64,000 bases of DNA from Brachyspira intermedia PWS/A (GCF_000223215.1 NC_017243.1:3162001-3226000), one strand, 5' to 3'; shown: positions 9,912 to 19,497, numbered from the stretch's first letter. Notes: generated from the sequence alone by a model not told the origin. Program-made: numbers and translations.

Positions 9912-10679
9912 ATGAAAAAAATCATATTAACTATATCGATGATTTTATCATTATTAATATCATGTAAAGACTCTTCTGAAAATATGTCAGTTCAACAAAA
10001 TATCTCAACAGATGAATATATAAATGTAGGAATATATGTTTATGATTATCCTTTCGGTTACCTATCAAATGGTAATATAGGCGGATTCGATTATGATTTA
10101 ATGAATGAAATATCAAAAATATCTGGTTCAAATATACATTTTATTCCTATGCGCTTTGAAGAACTTATACCGTCTTTGGAATCTAAAAAAATAGATGCTA
10201 TCATAGCAGGAATGACTGTAACTGAAGAAAGAAAACAATATCTTAATTTTTCTGATAAATATTATACATCAAGTCAGGCTGTTTTAATAAGAATGGATGA
10301 TGAATCAATACAAACTGAAGAGGATTTGATAGGTAAAAAAGTAGGAGTAATAAGAGATACAGTTGCTGACACTATGATTTCGGCAAAAGAAGGAATAGAT
10401 ATAGAAAGATTTGATACAGGAAGCAGTATAATACTTTCATTAAAAGTAGGTAATGTAGATGCTGCTATATTTGATAGATCAACTTGCGAGCATTATATTT
10501 CATATGATAAAAGTATCAAACTTGCAGAAAATATAAAATATCCTGAAGAAGATTATGCTATAGCCTTTAGAAAAGATGAGAATGTATTACTAGATGAAGT
10601 AAATAAAGCTCTATCACAAATAATGACTAATGGAGCATATGAGAAATTAGTAGAAAAACATTTAGGTACTAATCAATAA
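9912..10679 (+). CDS. amino-acid-type ABC transporter solute-binding lipoprotein (second of a tandem pair)
   Basis: The signal peptide ends in LLISC (lipobox), and the family-3 solute-binding blocks GFDYDLMNEIS, DAIIAGMTVTEERKQ and NFSDKYYTSSQ are present. AGGA lies 8 bp before the ATG. By eye it matches the preceding gene in length, block order and C-terminus (Y.KLV.KHL), so the two arose by tandem duplication. Substitutions across the pocket suggest they may bind different solutes. The membrane components must be encoded elsewhere or shared. Confidence 0.88.
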   Translation: MKKIILTISMILSLLISCKDSSENMSVQQNISTDEYINVGIYVYDYPFGYLSNGNIGGFDYDLMNEISKISGSNIHFIPMRFEELIPSLESKKIDAIIAGMTVTEERKQYLNFSDKYYTSSQAVLIRMDDESIQTEEDLIGKKVGVIRDTVADTMISAKEGIDIERFDTGSSIILSLKVGNVDAAIFDRSTCEHYISYDKSIKLAENIKYPEEDYAIAFRKDENVLLDEVNKALSQIMTNGAYEKLVEKHLGTNQ

Positions 10680-10819
10680 ATACCAAAATTCTTAATTGTA
10701 AAATTATTGTACAAAAATAGTTGTTTAAGTAAATTTTATTCAAATTAAATTTGAATAATAAAAAACAATTATTATATTTATAATATAAAAGCAATAAACT
10801 GTGAATGGGAGGATTGATT

Positions 10820-11248
10820 ATGAAACCTAATTTAATATTAATGAGTCATGGCAATTTAGCATCCACACTTATTGAATCTGCCAAAATGATATTGGGCGAT
10901 TTACCAAAAGATGATTATGATGTAATACATTTGCATACGGATAACACTTTCGCCCAAATAGAAAATCAACTAAAAAGATTATTAGATAAATTTGGAAATA
11001 ATCAAATCTTAATAATGACGGATCTATATGGCGGAACTCCTTTTAATATAGCCAGCAAATTTTACAGAAAAAATGATAATATCTGTTTAATAAGTGGAAT
11101 GAATCTAGATATGGTCATAGAATATTTTTCTTCAGACCTTGATTATAATATAAGTAAATTTATAGATGAAATTATCAGCGTTTCAAAAGATTCTATAGCA
11201 TTGTACACAAAAAATGAACCTGAAATATATGCTGACATAGATATATAA
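10820..11248 (+). CDS. lone PTS EIIA component, mannose/sorbose family
   Basis: This is a 142-residue cytosolic protein with the mannose-family EIIA fold: it begins MKPNLILMSHGNLAS, where His10 is the predicted phosphohistidine, and has the MTDLYGGTPFN block. GGGAGG upstream favours the ATG at 10820 over 10805. EIIA normally passes phosphate from HPr to an EIIB that serves a membrane EIIC/D. None of those genes is adjacent, so it may serve a distant transporter or have only a regulatory role. Confidence 0.87.
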   Translation: MKPNLILMSHGNLASTLIESAKMILGDLPKDDYDVIHLHTDNTFAQIENQLKRLLDKFGNNQILIMTDLYGGTPFNIASKFYRKNDNICLISGMNLDMVIEYFSSDLDYNISKFIDEIISVSKDSIALYTKNEPEIYADIDI

Positions 11249-11312
11249 ACTGCAATTATTAATATTTTTTTTCGATAATACTAATGTTTATTAAGTATTT
11301 GGATATTATTTT

Positions 11313-12092
11313 ATGTTTGTAGAATATATTAAACATGCATTAGGCGACTTTAGTATTTTAGAAATAACAACAAGAATATTAGTGGCATATATTATGGGTA
11401 TATTTATAGGCTGGGAAAGAGAACAGCATAAAAAACCTATAGGAAGCAGAACTACAAGTATTGTTTGTATGGGAGCAGCTCTTTTATCATGCTATGAAGA
11501 TGTATTTGCACGTGCTGTAATATTAGAAAATGCAGAACTTATCAAATCAGGAGCAGAAGCTTTAAGCAAAGTACCTGATTATAACAGAATATCTGCTCAA
11601 ATAGTTTCCGGAATTGGTTTCTTGGGGGCCGGAATGATAATACAAAATAGAGGAAAACTGCATGGAATAACCACTGCTGCTATAGTTTGGGTTACTGCAT
11701 GTATAGGTATAGTCATAGGTTCCGGACAATGGGTGTTATCTACCATAGGATGTATATGTATATTTTTAAGCACTTCTATTTATAGATTTTTTATACCATA
11801 TTATATATCAAATAAAAAAAGATCTATAGTATACTTAATAGAACATCCTACAAAAATAGATTTTGAAACCGAATTAGGAGAATATGGAATAAGATTTATT
11901 AATTTAGAGATAGTCGGCTGGAAGGAAAATAAAGAAAATAATAATACTCCTAATATCATAAGCAAAATAAGAATATTTGTGCCTCAATTAGATTATAAGA
12001 ATATAGAAAATATTTTTAGAAGTTTAAATGTAAAACCTTTAAAAAAATTACGTAATATGATAGAAAAAATCGATTTTGACAGTATTGAATGA
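11313..12092 (+). CDS. MgtC/SapB-family membrane protein
   Basis: The N-terminal half has the MgtC membrane core with several helices: GIFIGWEREQHKKPIGSRT, ISAQIVSGIGFLGAGMI and GITTAAIVWVTACIG are family hallmarks. A soluble C-terminal domain of about 90 residues follows. Relatives act in magnesium limitation, acid tolerance or control of ATP synthase, but many members have no known role. The next gene starts 9 bp after its stop, so they may be co-transcribed. Confidence 0.88.
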   Translation: MFVEYIKHALGDFSILEITTRILVAYIMGIFIGWEREQHKKPIGSRTTSIVCMGAALLSCYEDVFARAVILENAELIKSGAEALSKVPDYNRISAQIVSGIGFLGAGMIIQNRGKLHGITTAAIVWVTACIGIVIGSGQWVLSTIGCICIFLSTSIYRFFIPYYISNKKRSIVYLIEHPTKIDFETELGEYGIRFINLEIVGWKENKENNNTPNIISKIRIFVPQLDYKNIENIFRSLNVKPLKKLRNMIEKIDFDSIE

Positions 12093-12101
12093 ATAATTAT
12101 T

Positions 12102-12950
12102 ATGAATATAAGTGTATATATAGAAAATCTAAAAATAGATGATTATCATGTAAAAGAAAAAGAAATAAAAATATCGCCTGTAACTATATTTTCAAAGAAA
12201 GATATTCATATGACAAATTTAATTTGGTATATAAATAATTTTCATTTTTTTGATTTCTATAAAATAAATGATTATGAATTATTATCTATAAGTAAAATAA
12301 TAAGTGCAATAATGGAAAATTATAAATATAATGGCAGTATCGATAATGATATGATATTAGAATGCATTAATTTTCTAAACGACATATTAGAGTTTTCAAA
12401 GAAAGAAATACTTTTAAAAATATTTAAAGGGCATAGCAATACCAATATAGATAAACTTTATTTAAAATTAAATTATAATGCTGAAATAAATATAAATTCA
12501 TTCTTCGAGTCAGACAATATAATAAATATTATTTTTACATATAATAAAAAAAGTTTTTCATCAAAAGTTTTTTTCAGCAGAAAGATTGATATTTTTTTTA
12601 TGGTTCTTGAAAACATATTTAAAATATTGATTAATAATAATATATTAAATACTTTATATATATACGATTTTACAAATATTGATTTAGTAAATGCTGATAA
12701 AAAAAATATGCCTGAAATGGATTTTATATTTAAATTAAATGAAATATCCCAAAAAGAAAATATTCAAAATATAAACAATAAATTAGATTTAATAAAAACA
12801 TTTATGAAATATTATAATCATAATATCATGATAGAATATTTTGAAGATAAAGAACTATCAAATATAATTTCAAACAATATTAATAGAAGGAATTTTTTAT
12901 TAGTATCTGATAATGCAGAAGATTTAAATAGTTTAGTTTCTAAAATCTAA
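12102..12950 (+). CDS. uncharacterised protein next to the MgtC-like gene
   Basis: This 282-residue protein matches no family I recognise. It is very rich in Ile, Asn, Lys and Phe, and has no signal peptide or clear membrane helix. It opens MNISVYIENLKIDDYHVKEK. It is 9 bp downstream of the MgtC-like gene with no ribosome site of its own that stands out, suggesting coupled translation. No terminator is visible between the two. Confidence 0.6.
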   Translation: MNISVYIENLKIDDYHVKEKEIKISPVTIFSKKDIHMTNLIWYINNFHFFDFYKINDYELLSISKIISAIMENYKYNGSIDNDMILECINFLNDILEFSKKEILLKIFKGHSNTNIDKLYLKLNYNAEININSFFESDNIINIIFTYNKKSFSSKVFFSRKIDIFFMVLENIFKILINNNILNTLYIYDFTNIDLVNADKKNMPEMDFIFKLNEISQKENIQNINNKLDLIKTFMKYYNHNIMIEYFEDKELSNIISNNINRRNFLLVSDNAEDLNSLVSKI

Positions 12951-13027
12951 TTAAAATAAATAGAGAAATACAAAACCAAAATTACAAAATAATTTTTTAG
13001 ACTAGAGACTGGGATTTAAAATAATGT

Positions 13028-13063
13028 AAAATAAAAGGCTTGACTAATATAATTAATCAAGCC
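13028..13063 (-). terminator. terminator of the small lipoprotein gene
   Basis: The stem GGCTTGA / TCAAGCC (13037-13063) is followed on the minus strand by TTTTATTT, just downstream of the lipoprotein stop codon. A degenerate copy lies near 13580. Confidence 0.75.
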
Positions 13064-13083
13064 ATATTTAATTAATTTATAGT

Positions 13084-13473
13084 TTATTGTCTTTTTATAA
13101 GATTTATAGCAGAACCATTATTAATTTTATATGTTGCATTATTAGAATCTTTAAATGTCACTTCATATACCATATCAGTACCAGGTCCTTTACTATAAGT
13201 AACAGTATATGAATTTCCACTTCCTTCAACTTTTTTATCAGGAACATCTCCTGTTTCCATATTCGTAAATGAAATATTTCCATTGGCATCTATTATCATT
13301 GTTGGACTTTGAGCCTGATCATCAGTATACCAATTACCTTCATATGTAGTATCTACTTTTCCATTGCTATTGCTTGATGAATCTGAACCTGTTTTATCTT
13401 TATTGGAACAGCTTACAAATAAAATACCAACTAAAAATAGAGTAAATAAAATACTAAATAGTTTTTTGTTCAT
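13084..13473 (-). CDS. small predicted lipoprotein
   Basis: This is a 129-residue protein. The signal peptide ends in LFVSC (lipobox), followed by a Ser/Asn-rich linker and a small beta-rich domain (YEGNWYTDDQAQSP ... YTVTYSKGPG). The 'YEGNWY' opening resembles small lipocalin-like or calycin-like lipoproteins, but the match is too weak for a family name. Probably membrane-anchored, facing the periplasm or surface. Confidence 0.72.
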   Translation of the reverse strand: MNKKLFSILFTLFLVGILFVSCSNKDKTGSDSSSNSNGKVDTTYEGNWYTDDQAQSPTMIIDANGNISFTNMETGDVPDKKVEGSGNSYTVTYSKGPGTDMVYEVTFKDSNNATYKINNGSAINLIKRQ

Positions 13474-13967
13474 ATTAGAACTCCTTATGCATTTATCATT
13501 TTTTCATATAAAATATTCTAAAATATTAAATTATTATGTCAATATTTAAAATAAATTTATAAGCAATAATTCAAAATAAAAGGCTTGACTAATAATTAAT
13601 TAAACCCTATTTAATTAATTTATTATTTTTTACTATATAATCACCGTACTATTAGTTATAACTATTACTTTAGTAAAATATTATGTTATAAATTTTTTTA
13701 ATCTATAAATGAATAGCTGATAACCTTAAAAAATTCATTTAATATACGCTCATAATATTTGCTTGATTTTTATAAAAATACTACATAAATATAAAAAATT
13801 ATCTTAATCTTTATGTTTACTATGCATTATACCGAAAATAATTAAGACTAATAATATATAAAAACAAATAAATTTACAGTGTTTTTATATATTGTTTATT
13901 TAATTAATTGATTATTTTTTAATAGAATTGTATAATTAACTAATATATACTTAATACAGGAAAAGAG
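13474..13967. other. intergenic region with a duplicated terminator fragment
   Basis: This region separates two divergent genes. The stretch 13571-13625 repeats the terminator region at 13028-13080 (AAAATAAAAGGCTTGACTAAT), but its right stem arm has decayed. This suggests remains of a tandem duplication of the lipoprotein 3' end. Nothing else is visible apart from A+T-rich sequence that should hold the smc and lipoprotein promoters. Confidence 0.45.
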
Positions 13968-16826
13968 ATGTACATAAAGAATCTTAATTTGCACGGATTC
14001 AAATCATTTGCCATAGAAACAAATATAGAGTTCAATGAAGGCGTTACTGTAGTACTTGGACCTAACGGAATAGGGAAAAGTAATATAGTAGAGGCTTTTC
14101 TATGGGTTATGGGCGAGCAGTCCGCAAGCAGATTGAGAATTGACAGTGCTAAAGGACTTGAAAGCGTTATATTCCATGGCACAGATACTAGAAAACCATC
14201 ATCTCTTGCACAGGTAGCACTTACTTTAGATAATAAGTCCAGATGGATAAAAAAATACGATCTTGATGAAGTTATAGTAACACGTAAATATTATAGAAAA
14301 GGATTATCAGAATACTATATCAATGATGAACAAGTACGTTTAAAAGATATAGTTGATATGTTTTTGGATACTGGGCTTGGTAAAAATGCCTATTCAGTTA
14401 TAAAGCAGGGTACTGTTTCAGAGATAGCTAAGCAGAAGCCTGAAGAGAGAAGAAGCATTATTGAAAATGCTGCTGGAATTAGTAAATATCTTGAAAGGAG
14501 AAGAGAAGCTGCTAAAAAGCTAGAAGAGTCCGAAAGAAATCTTGATAATGTTAAAATAGAAATAAAGAACGCTGAAAAACATTATAAATCTTTGAAAGAA
14601 CAGGCAGCAAGAACTGAAAAGTATTATAATCTTAAAGATGAACAGAAAAAAATAAATATAAGTTTAAATGTTAATCAGGTAAAAAAATTAAAAATCACTT
14701 TAGAAGATCAAAATAAAAGCCTTGAAGAACATACAAATAAAAAGTCTGAATTAGAAAAAGAACTTCAGGATTTGGATAAACAGAAACAGCAGGAGCTTTT
14801 AAAATTTGAAGAAACAAGAACATTATCGATAGAGCTTGATAAACAAGTTTCGCTTATAATAACAGAACTTACTCATATAGAGAAGATGTCTAATCAATTA
14901 AAGAATCAGCTTGATAATGCAGGCAAAGAAAAAGATGAAACTATAAGCAGAAAGAATTCACTATTAAAAAGAATAGAAGAAGATAAAGCCCAAATAGCAG
15001 AACTTGAAGAGGCAGTAAAAACTATAGCTGAAAATATAGAAAAATCTCTTAAAGAACAGGAAGCAGAAGAAACTAATATTGCAAATGAACAAAATAAAAT
15101 AGCTAGCTTAAATGATCAAATATCTACTTTGACAAATGAAAATCAAAGTGCCACATTAAAAATTGCTGATGCCAGAGAAAGACAATTAGAGGTTATAAAT
15201 AAAATAATCACAGAGATAGATGAAAAGAAAAAAGATGTAATGGGCAACAGCTTTTATCAGAATATAGGAAAGCATGAAACTGACATTGATATAGGATTTA
15301 ATAATCTTTTAAATGCTATAAACATAAAAATGAACACTATAAAAGAATTTGAAGAAGACGGCGTACTATCAAATTTAAATGAGCTTAGCTATAATTCATT
15401 ATGCAGTTTTATTCGTAATTTAGGTGAGAGTTTAGACACAGAAAAAAAAGATGCATTATTTTTGCAGGGTATATTTAAAGAGTATACAAAAATAAAAGAC
15501 CCTTTTGTTGATTTGCTTTTCGACAAGGAAGGTACTTATATGCAAAAAGAAGCTATAGACAAAGAAATATCTGACTTAGAAAGTTTTATCAAAACTAATA
15601 TAGAAAAAATTGAAGAAATAAATAATGAAATAAAAATAGCTACTGATAATATTAATAAATCAAATGCTAATCTCACTACACTAACAATAGAAAGAGCAAA
15701 ATACGAAACAAATAAAAAAGCATCTGAAGACAGAAAAGAAATGATATTAAAAAGTATGAAGATGATAGAAGATGAATTTGGCTCTCTCAATGAGAAAATA
15801 AACAGATTAGAAGAAGAGTATAAAAAACTTAATGAAGAATATAAAGAAAACTCTATAAACTATAAAGAATTAGAGAAGAAAAAATCCAAAACTGAAAGCG
15901 AATCAAGACATAAAGCAAATGAAATCAAAAAGGCTGAATCTGCATTATCCAATTTTGAAACTAGTTTAGCTAAAAGAGTTAAAAAACTTAATGAGATAAA
16001 TGAAAATATAACAAGAGTTGGGGAGCGAATAAATCAAAGCAATGATAAAATAAAAGATATTTATAGTCATTTCTATGAAAATTATGCTCTTAACTTAAAA
16101 GACTTTGAAGAAAATACTCAGAACTTAATAGATGAAGAATCTTATAAAAATAAACTCAATACTATTAATGAAAGAATAAAGAATCTCGGACATATAAATG
16201 AAATGGCACTTGATGAATATCAGGAAGCTAAAAATAGATTTGAATTCCTTACTAAACAAAAAGAAGATTTGGAAAAATCAAAAGAAGAGATATTAAAAAT
16301 AATAGCCGATGCCAATAAAAAAGCTGGTGAAGATTTCTTAAAAACATTCAATGAAATAAATAAAAAATTCTCAGAAACATTTAAAATACTATTCGGCGGA
16401 GGAAATGCCGGACTTAAAATACAAAATGAAGAAGATTTATTAAACAGCCCTATAGATATATTCGCTCAGCCTCCGGGAAAAAGAATGGAGAACATTGTAT
16501 CTTATTCAGGCGGCGAGCTTACTATGACAGGACTTGCTTTGGTATTTGCGATATTCCTATACCGTCCTAGTCCTTTCTGTATACTTGATGAGGTGGATGC
16601 TGCACTTGACGGAGCGAACATTATAAGATACAAAAACATGGTTAAAAACTTATCTGACAAGACTCAGTTCTTAATCATCACGCATGATGAAGTATCTGCA
16701 ACTATAGCCGATGCTTATTATGGAATAACTGCTGAAGAGAAAGGGGTTTCAAAAATATTCACTGTTAAAGTAGATAAAGAAGGAAAAGTTAATGGCAGTG
16801 AAGAAAAGCTGGTTAATCAGGAATAA
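13968..16826 (+). CDS. smc: SMC chromosome-segregation ATPase, short form
   Basis: The N-terminal head has the Walker A motif GPNGIGKSNIVEA near residues 32-44; the C-terminal head has SYSGGELTMTGLAL and the Walker B ILDEVDAALDGAN. Long coiled coils lie near residues 170-425 and 530-790. SMC dimers organise and segregate the chromosome with ScpA/ScpB. At 952 residues it is much shorter than usual SMC (about 1,180): both coils are short, and the central 425-530 segment lacks the Gly-rich hinge pattern I would expect. The signature reads YSGGEL rather than LSGGEK. Head organisation supports SMC over RecN or SbcC. It ends 5 bp before a repeat. Confidence 0.85.
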   Translation: MYIKNLNLHGFKSFAIETNIEFNEGVTVVLGPNGIGKSNIVEAFLWVMGEQSASRLRIDSAKGLESVIFHGTDTRKPSSLAQVALTLDNKSRWIKKYDLDEVIVTRKYYRKGLSEYYINDEQVRLKDIVDMFLDTGLGKNAYSVIKQGTVSEIAKQKPEERRSIIENAAGISKYLERRREAAKKLEESERNLDNVKIEIKNAEKHYKSLKEQAARTEKYYNLKDEQKKINISLNVNQVKKLKITLEDQNKSLEEHTNKKSELEKELQDLDKQKQQELLKFEETRTLSIELDKQVSLIITELTHIEKMSNQLKNQLDNAGKEKDETISRKNSLLKRIEEDKAQIAELEEAVKTIAENIEKSLKEQEAEETNIANEQNKIASLNDQISTLTNENQSATLKIADARERQLEVINKIITEIDEKKKDVMGNSFYQNIGKHETDIDIGFNNLLNAINIKMNTIKEFEEDGVLSNLNELSYNSLCSFIRNLGESLDTEKKDALFLQGIFKEYTKIKDPFVDLLFDKEGTYMQKEAIDKEISDLESFIKTNIEKIEEINNEIKIATDNINKSNANLTTLTIERAKYETNKKASEDRKEMILKSMKMIEDEFGSLNEKINRLEEEYKKLNEEYKENSINYKELEKKKSKTESESRHKANEIKKAESALSNFETSLAKRVKKLNEINENITRVGERINQSNDKIKDIYSHFYENYALNLKDFEENTQNLIDEESYKNKLNTINERIKNLGHINEMALDEYQEAKNRFEFLTKQKEDLEKSKEEILKIIADANKKAGEDFLKTFNEINKKFSETFKILFGGGNAGLKIQNEEDLLNSPIDIFAQPPGKRMENIVSYSGGELTMTGLALVFAIFLYRPSPFCILDEVDAALDGANIIRYKNMVKNLSDKTQFLIITHDEVSATIADAYYGITAEEKGVSKIFTVKVDKEGKVNGSEEKLVNQE

Positions 16827-16831
16827 CTTAC

Positions 16832-17244
16832 CGCACGTTAAGTCAAATTTAAAATATAAGTTTATCTCAAACTCAAATTTCATTATATTAAAAAAATTAT
16901 TATACGTGCGTTGAAAAGATTTTAAATCTAATAAACGCTAGGGCGGGTGCTTTTATGACAAATTAAAATTTTAAATATAAAAAAACTATAACAACAAATA
17001 AAATCAAAAAATATAAAGGGCGGGCAAGTGTAATTAAATTTTAAAATTCATTTTCATACCCCACCCACTAGACTTTTTAATTTATTTTGAAATTTTAATT
17101 TTTTATTTTTTTATAATATAACTAGAATTTTTTAGCTACCCACCCAAGTTATAATGCATTCACCGCACGCAGAATATTATTATATTATTAAGTATATTAA
17201 TTAATTATAATTATCATTATATATAAAAGTTTACTTACCGTGCG
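16832..17244. repeat. complete modular palindromic repeat A-B-C-C'-B'-A'
   Basis: Left A spans 16832-16910 (79 bp). B (CTAGGGCGGGTGC) starts at 16938, 28 bp after A ends. C (AAAGGGCGGG) is at 17015. The reversed C (ACCCCACCCACT) is near 17058 and the reversed B (CTACCCACCCAAG) ends at 17148. The right A spans 17164-17244 (81 bp). The right A is a near-identical reverse complement of the A at 35882-35962. Five bases separate the smc stop codon from the left A core. No reading frame is present. Confidence 0.85.
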
Positions 17245-17308
17245 TTATGGAAATTTAAAAATTTAAATAATTTTGCTTTTATAGATAAATATAATATAAT
17301 TATAATAT

Positions 17309-17545
17309 ATGGAGAGTTTAATAAATTATATAAAAAAATTTCCCTATTTATTTGGAATATTAATAGGACTTATATTTATTCTAGCTGCAATTTTTAAATG
17401 GAATGGGCTTTTAAACAATAACAGCTCAAATTTTATGATAGGCATATATGAAATGTTTGGTGAGATTGGAGTTAGAATACTTACCGGTATTTTAGGAACT
17501 GTAATTATAATAAGCTCTGTAATTATTTTGATAATAAGAAAATGA
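17309..17545 (+). CDS. small two-helix membrane protein (possibly Imm17-like)
   Basis: This 78-residue protein has helices near residues 12-32 and 54-76, separated by a short segment with FGEIGVRILTGILG. The two-helix layout and the 'F.G..GVRI..GILG' block resemble Imm17-type predicted immunity proteins; this is recalled similarity, not a search result. Its stop overlaps the ATG of the next gene by four bases (ATGA), so the two are translationally coupled. No toxin gene is adjacent. Confidence 0.55.
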   Translation: MESLINYIKKFPYLFGILIGLIFILAAIFKWNGLLNNNSSNFMIGIYEMFGEIGVRILTGILGTVIIISSVIILIIRK

Positions 17546-18249
17546 ATATTGAAAAACATTTATTTGATGATACAAATTTCTTTCCTAATAAGATGCAAAT
17601 TTTGATATTAGGTACTTTCCCTGTTCCATTATATTCTAATGTAGAAAAGTTTGATAAATTAAGTAGAGAAGAACAAAATAATGCTTGGTATTATTCAAGT
17701 AAAAGAAGCGAATTCTGGAAAATAATAGCTGACTGCTTTGATATAGATTATAAAAATGATTTTCTTTTTAATAAGATCAAAAAGAAAAAACTTTTTGAAG
17801 AAAATAAAATAGGTATAGCAGATGTATTTTCAAAATGCAAAAGAAAAAATGAAAATAGTGCAAGAGATACAGATTTAATAATATTAGAGCATAATAATAT
17901 ACTTAAGAATCTTATTACAGATGAAAATAATTATAGAGATTTAAAACTTATTATATTCACAAGCCGATTCACAGAAAATCACTTTTTAAAAATCATTAAT
18001 GATATTGAATATAATATAGAAGAAAGCAAAGAAGTTTATGAATACTATAATAATGGAATCAATGAAAAAGGAATAAGTATTGATATAATAAATGCTTTAA
18101 GGGAAAGATATTTATATGTTAATGCTTCAAGAAAGATTAAATTATCCACAATAACTTTGAAAATAAGTCCAATAAAAGGTGTAAGTTTATATTCTACCAA
18201 AAAAGAGCTTTATAAATATTATTTAAATAATAGTAAAAATAAATCATAA
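17542..18249 (+). CDS. uracil-DNA-glycosylase-superfamily-like protein
   Basis: This 235-residue protein has blocks resembling the superfamily: ILILGTFPVP (motif-I-like loop), WYYSSKRSEFWKII (as in 'YY...N.FW'), and GIADVFSKCKRKNENSARD. Such enzymes remove uracil or hypoxanthine from DNA. The usual catalytic Asn of the 'NRFW' block is Ser here (SEFW), so activity is uncertain. It starts inside the stop codon of the small membrane protein, a fixed two-gene unit. Cytosolic, with no signal peptide. Confidence 0.55.
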   Translation: MNIEKHLFDDTNFFPNKMQILILGTFPVPLYSNVEKFDKLSREEQNNAWYYSSKRSEFWKIIADCFDIDYKNDFLFNKIKKKKLFEENKIGIADVFSKCKRKNENSARDTDLIILEHNNILKNLITDENNYRDLKLIIFTSRFTENHFLKIINDIEYNIEESKEVYEYYNNGINEKGISIDIINALRERYLYVNASRKIKLSTITLKISPIKGVSLYSTKKELYKYYLNNSKNKS

Positions 18250-18324
18250 ACTAATTAAAATTAATATATCTTATTCCGAAATTTGATAATAGCAAAAATT
18301 CTATACTTTAAGGAAGAATTAAAA

Positions 18325-19430
18325 ATGCGTTATTTAAGTTTTATTTTAATATTTTTAAATACTTTTTTGTATTGTTCGCACAAATGCCTAATACAGGAAG
18401 ATTAGATCAGTTACTAGATTATGCTAATGCCGGAGATACTAACGGTATAAAAAGATTAATCTCTCAAGGACCTATTTCAAGTTTCATAGACTTCGGTGAT
18501 AATCAAGGTCATAATGCTTTAATCACAGCAGCTTCTAAAGGATATAAGGATATTGTACTTCTCCTTCTATCCCAAAATGCTAATGTTAATCTCACTTGCA
18601 TACATGGAAAAACAGCTTTAACTTATGCTGCTGATGCAGGATATGTTGATATAGTTTCTTATTTGCTTGCTAAAAATGCTAACCCTAATATAAAAATAAA
18701 TGGCGGTACAACAGCATTATTACAAGCAGCAGGAAAAGGATATTACAGCATAGTAGAAATGATAGTTAATGCTAATGCTGATTTAAGAATGATGGGAACT
18801 TACAGAAGCGGAAATGATGACGGAATAAATTATAATATGACTCCTTTAATGGTAGCTTCCTATAATAATCATGACTTAATAGTGAGATTATTATTAGATA
18901 AAGGAAGCGATATTAATTATGTGAATGAATATGGTGCTAATGCCCTATTTTATGCTATAGCTAGAGGAAATAATGATATTGCAAAACTTCTATTAGAGAG
19001 AGGGGCAGATGCCAATATAGTTGCTTCTTATGGCCCTTATGGTAATATTACACCTCTTGCCCTAGCCTCTACATTAGGTTTGACAGATATTATATCTTCA
19101 TTACTTATAGGAAAATCTGATATAAACTTTAAAATGAGAGATGGAAGAACTGCTTTAATATGGGCAGCTATTGCTGGTAAAAGTGAGGCTGTAAATTCTT
19201 TAATAATGAATAAAGCAAATTTAAATATTGCTGATAATGACGGAAAAACTGCTTTAATGTTTGCTGCTGAAAATGGAGATTATGCTTCAGTAGAATATTT
19301 AATTAATGCTGGAGCTTATTTAAATACCTTGGATAAATTTAAAAAGACTGCTTTAATGTACGCTATGGAAAATGGTAATACAGAAGTTATAGATTTACTT
19401 ACTAGAGCAAGCCTAACTTATAATAAATAA
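18325..19430 (+). CDS. secreted ankyrin-repeat protein with frameshift in its signal peptide
   Basis: Ankyrin repeats of about 33 residues (NALITAASKGYKDIVLLLL, KTALTYAADAGYVDIVSYL and others) fill the protein from about residue 20 after the signal region to the C-terminus. The ankyrin frame has only a TTG (18372) or a late ATG (18384) as start. A better start is the ATG at 18325, with AAGGAAG upstream, whose frame gives a hydrophobic signal peptide (MRYLSFILIFLNTF) but then shifts out. The switch is at a run of six T (18363-18368); seven would give one open frame ending the signal in VLFAQ. The mature protein is probably periplasmic and mediates protein contacts. Confidence 0.78.
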
Positions 19431-19456
19431 TGCATTAATAAATATAAAAAATAAAA

Positions 19457-19480
19457 AGGGACTGTATAAGTCCCTATTTT
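19457..19480. terminator. bidirectional terminator between ankyrin gene and rex
   Basis: The stem AGGGACT / AGTCCCT with a 5-nt loop has a run of A before it and T after it, so it can end both convergent transcripts. Confidence 0.8.
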
Positions 19481-19497
19481 TATTTTCATAACTATTA

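Noticed and set aside
16938-17025. GGGCGGG motifs as G-quadruplex elements
   Set aside because: Each motif has only two G runs and they are about 78 bp apart, too few and too distant for a normal quadruplex.
17309-17545. Toxin-immunity locus based on the Imm17-like protein
   Set aside because: No polymorphic toxin or secretion-linked gene is adjacent, and the family match is from memory only.
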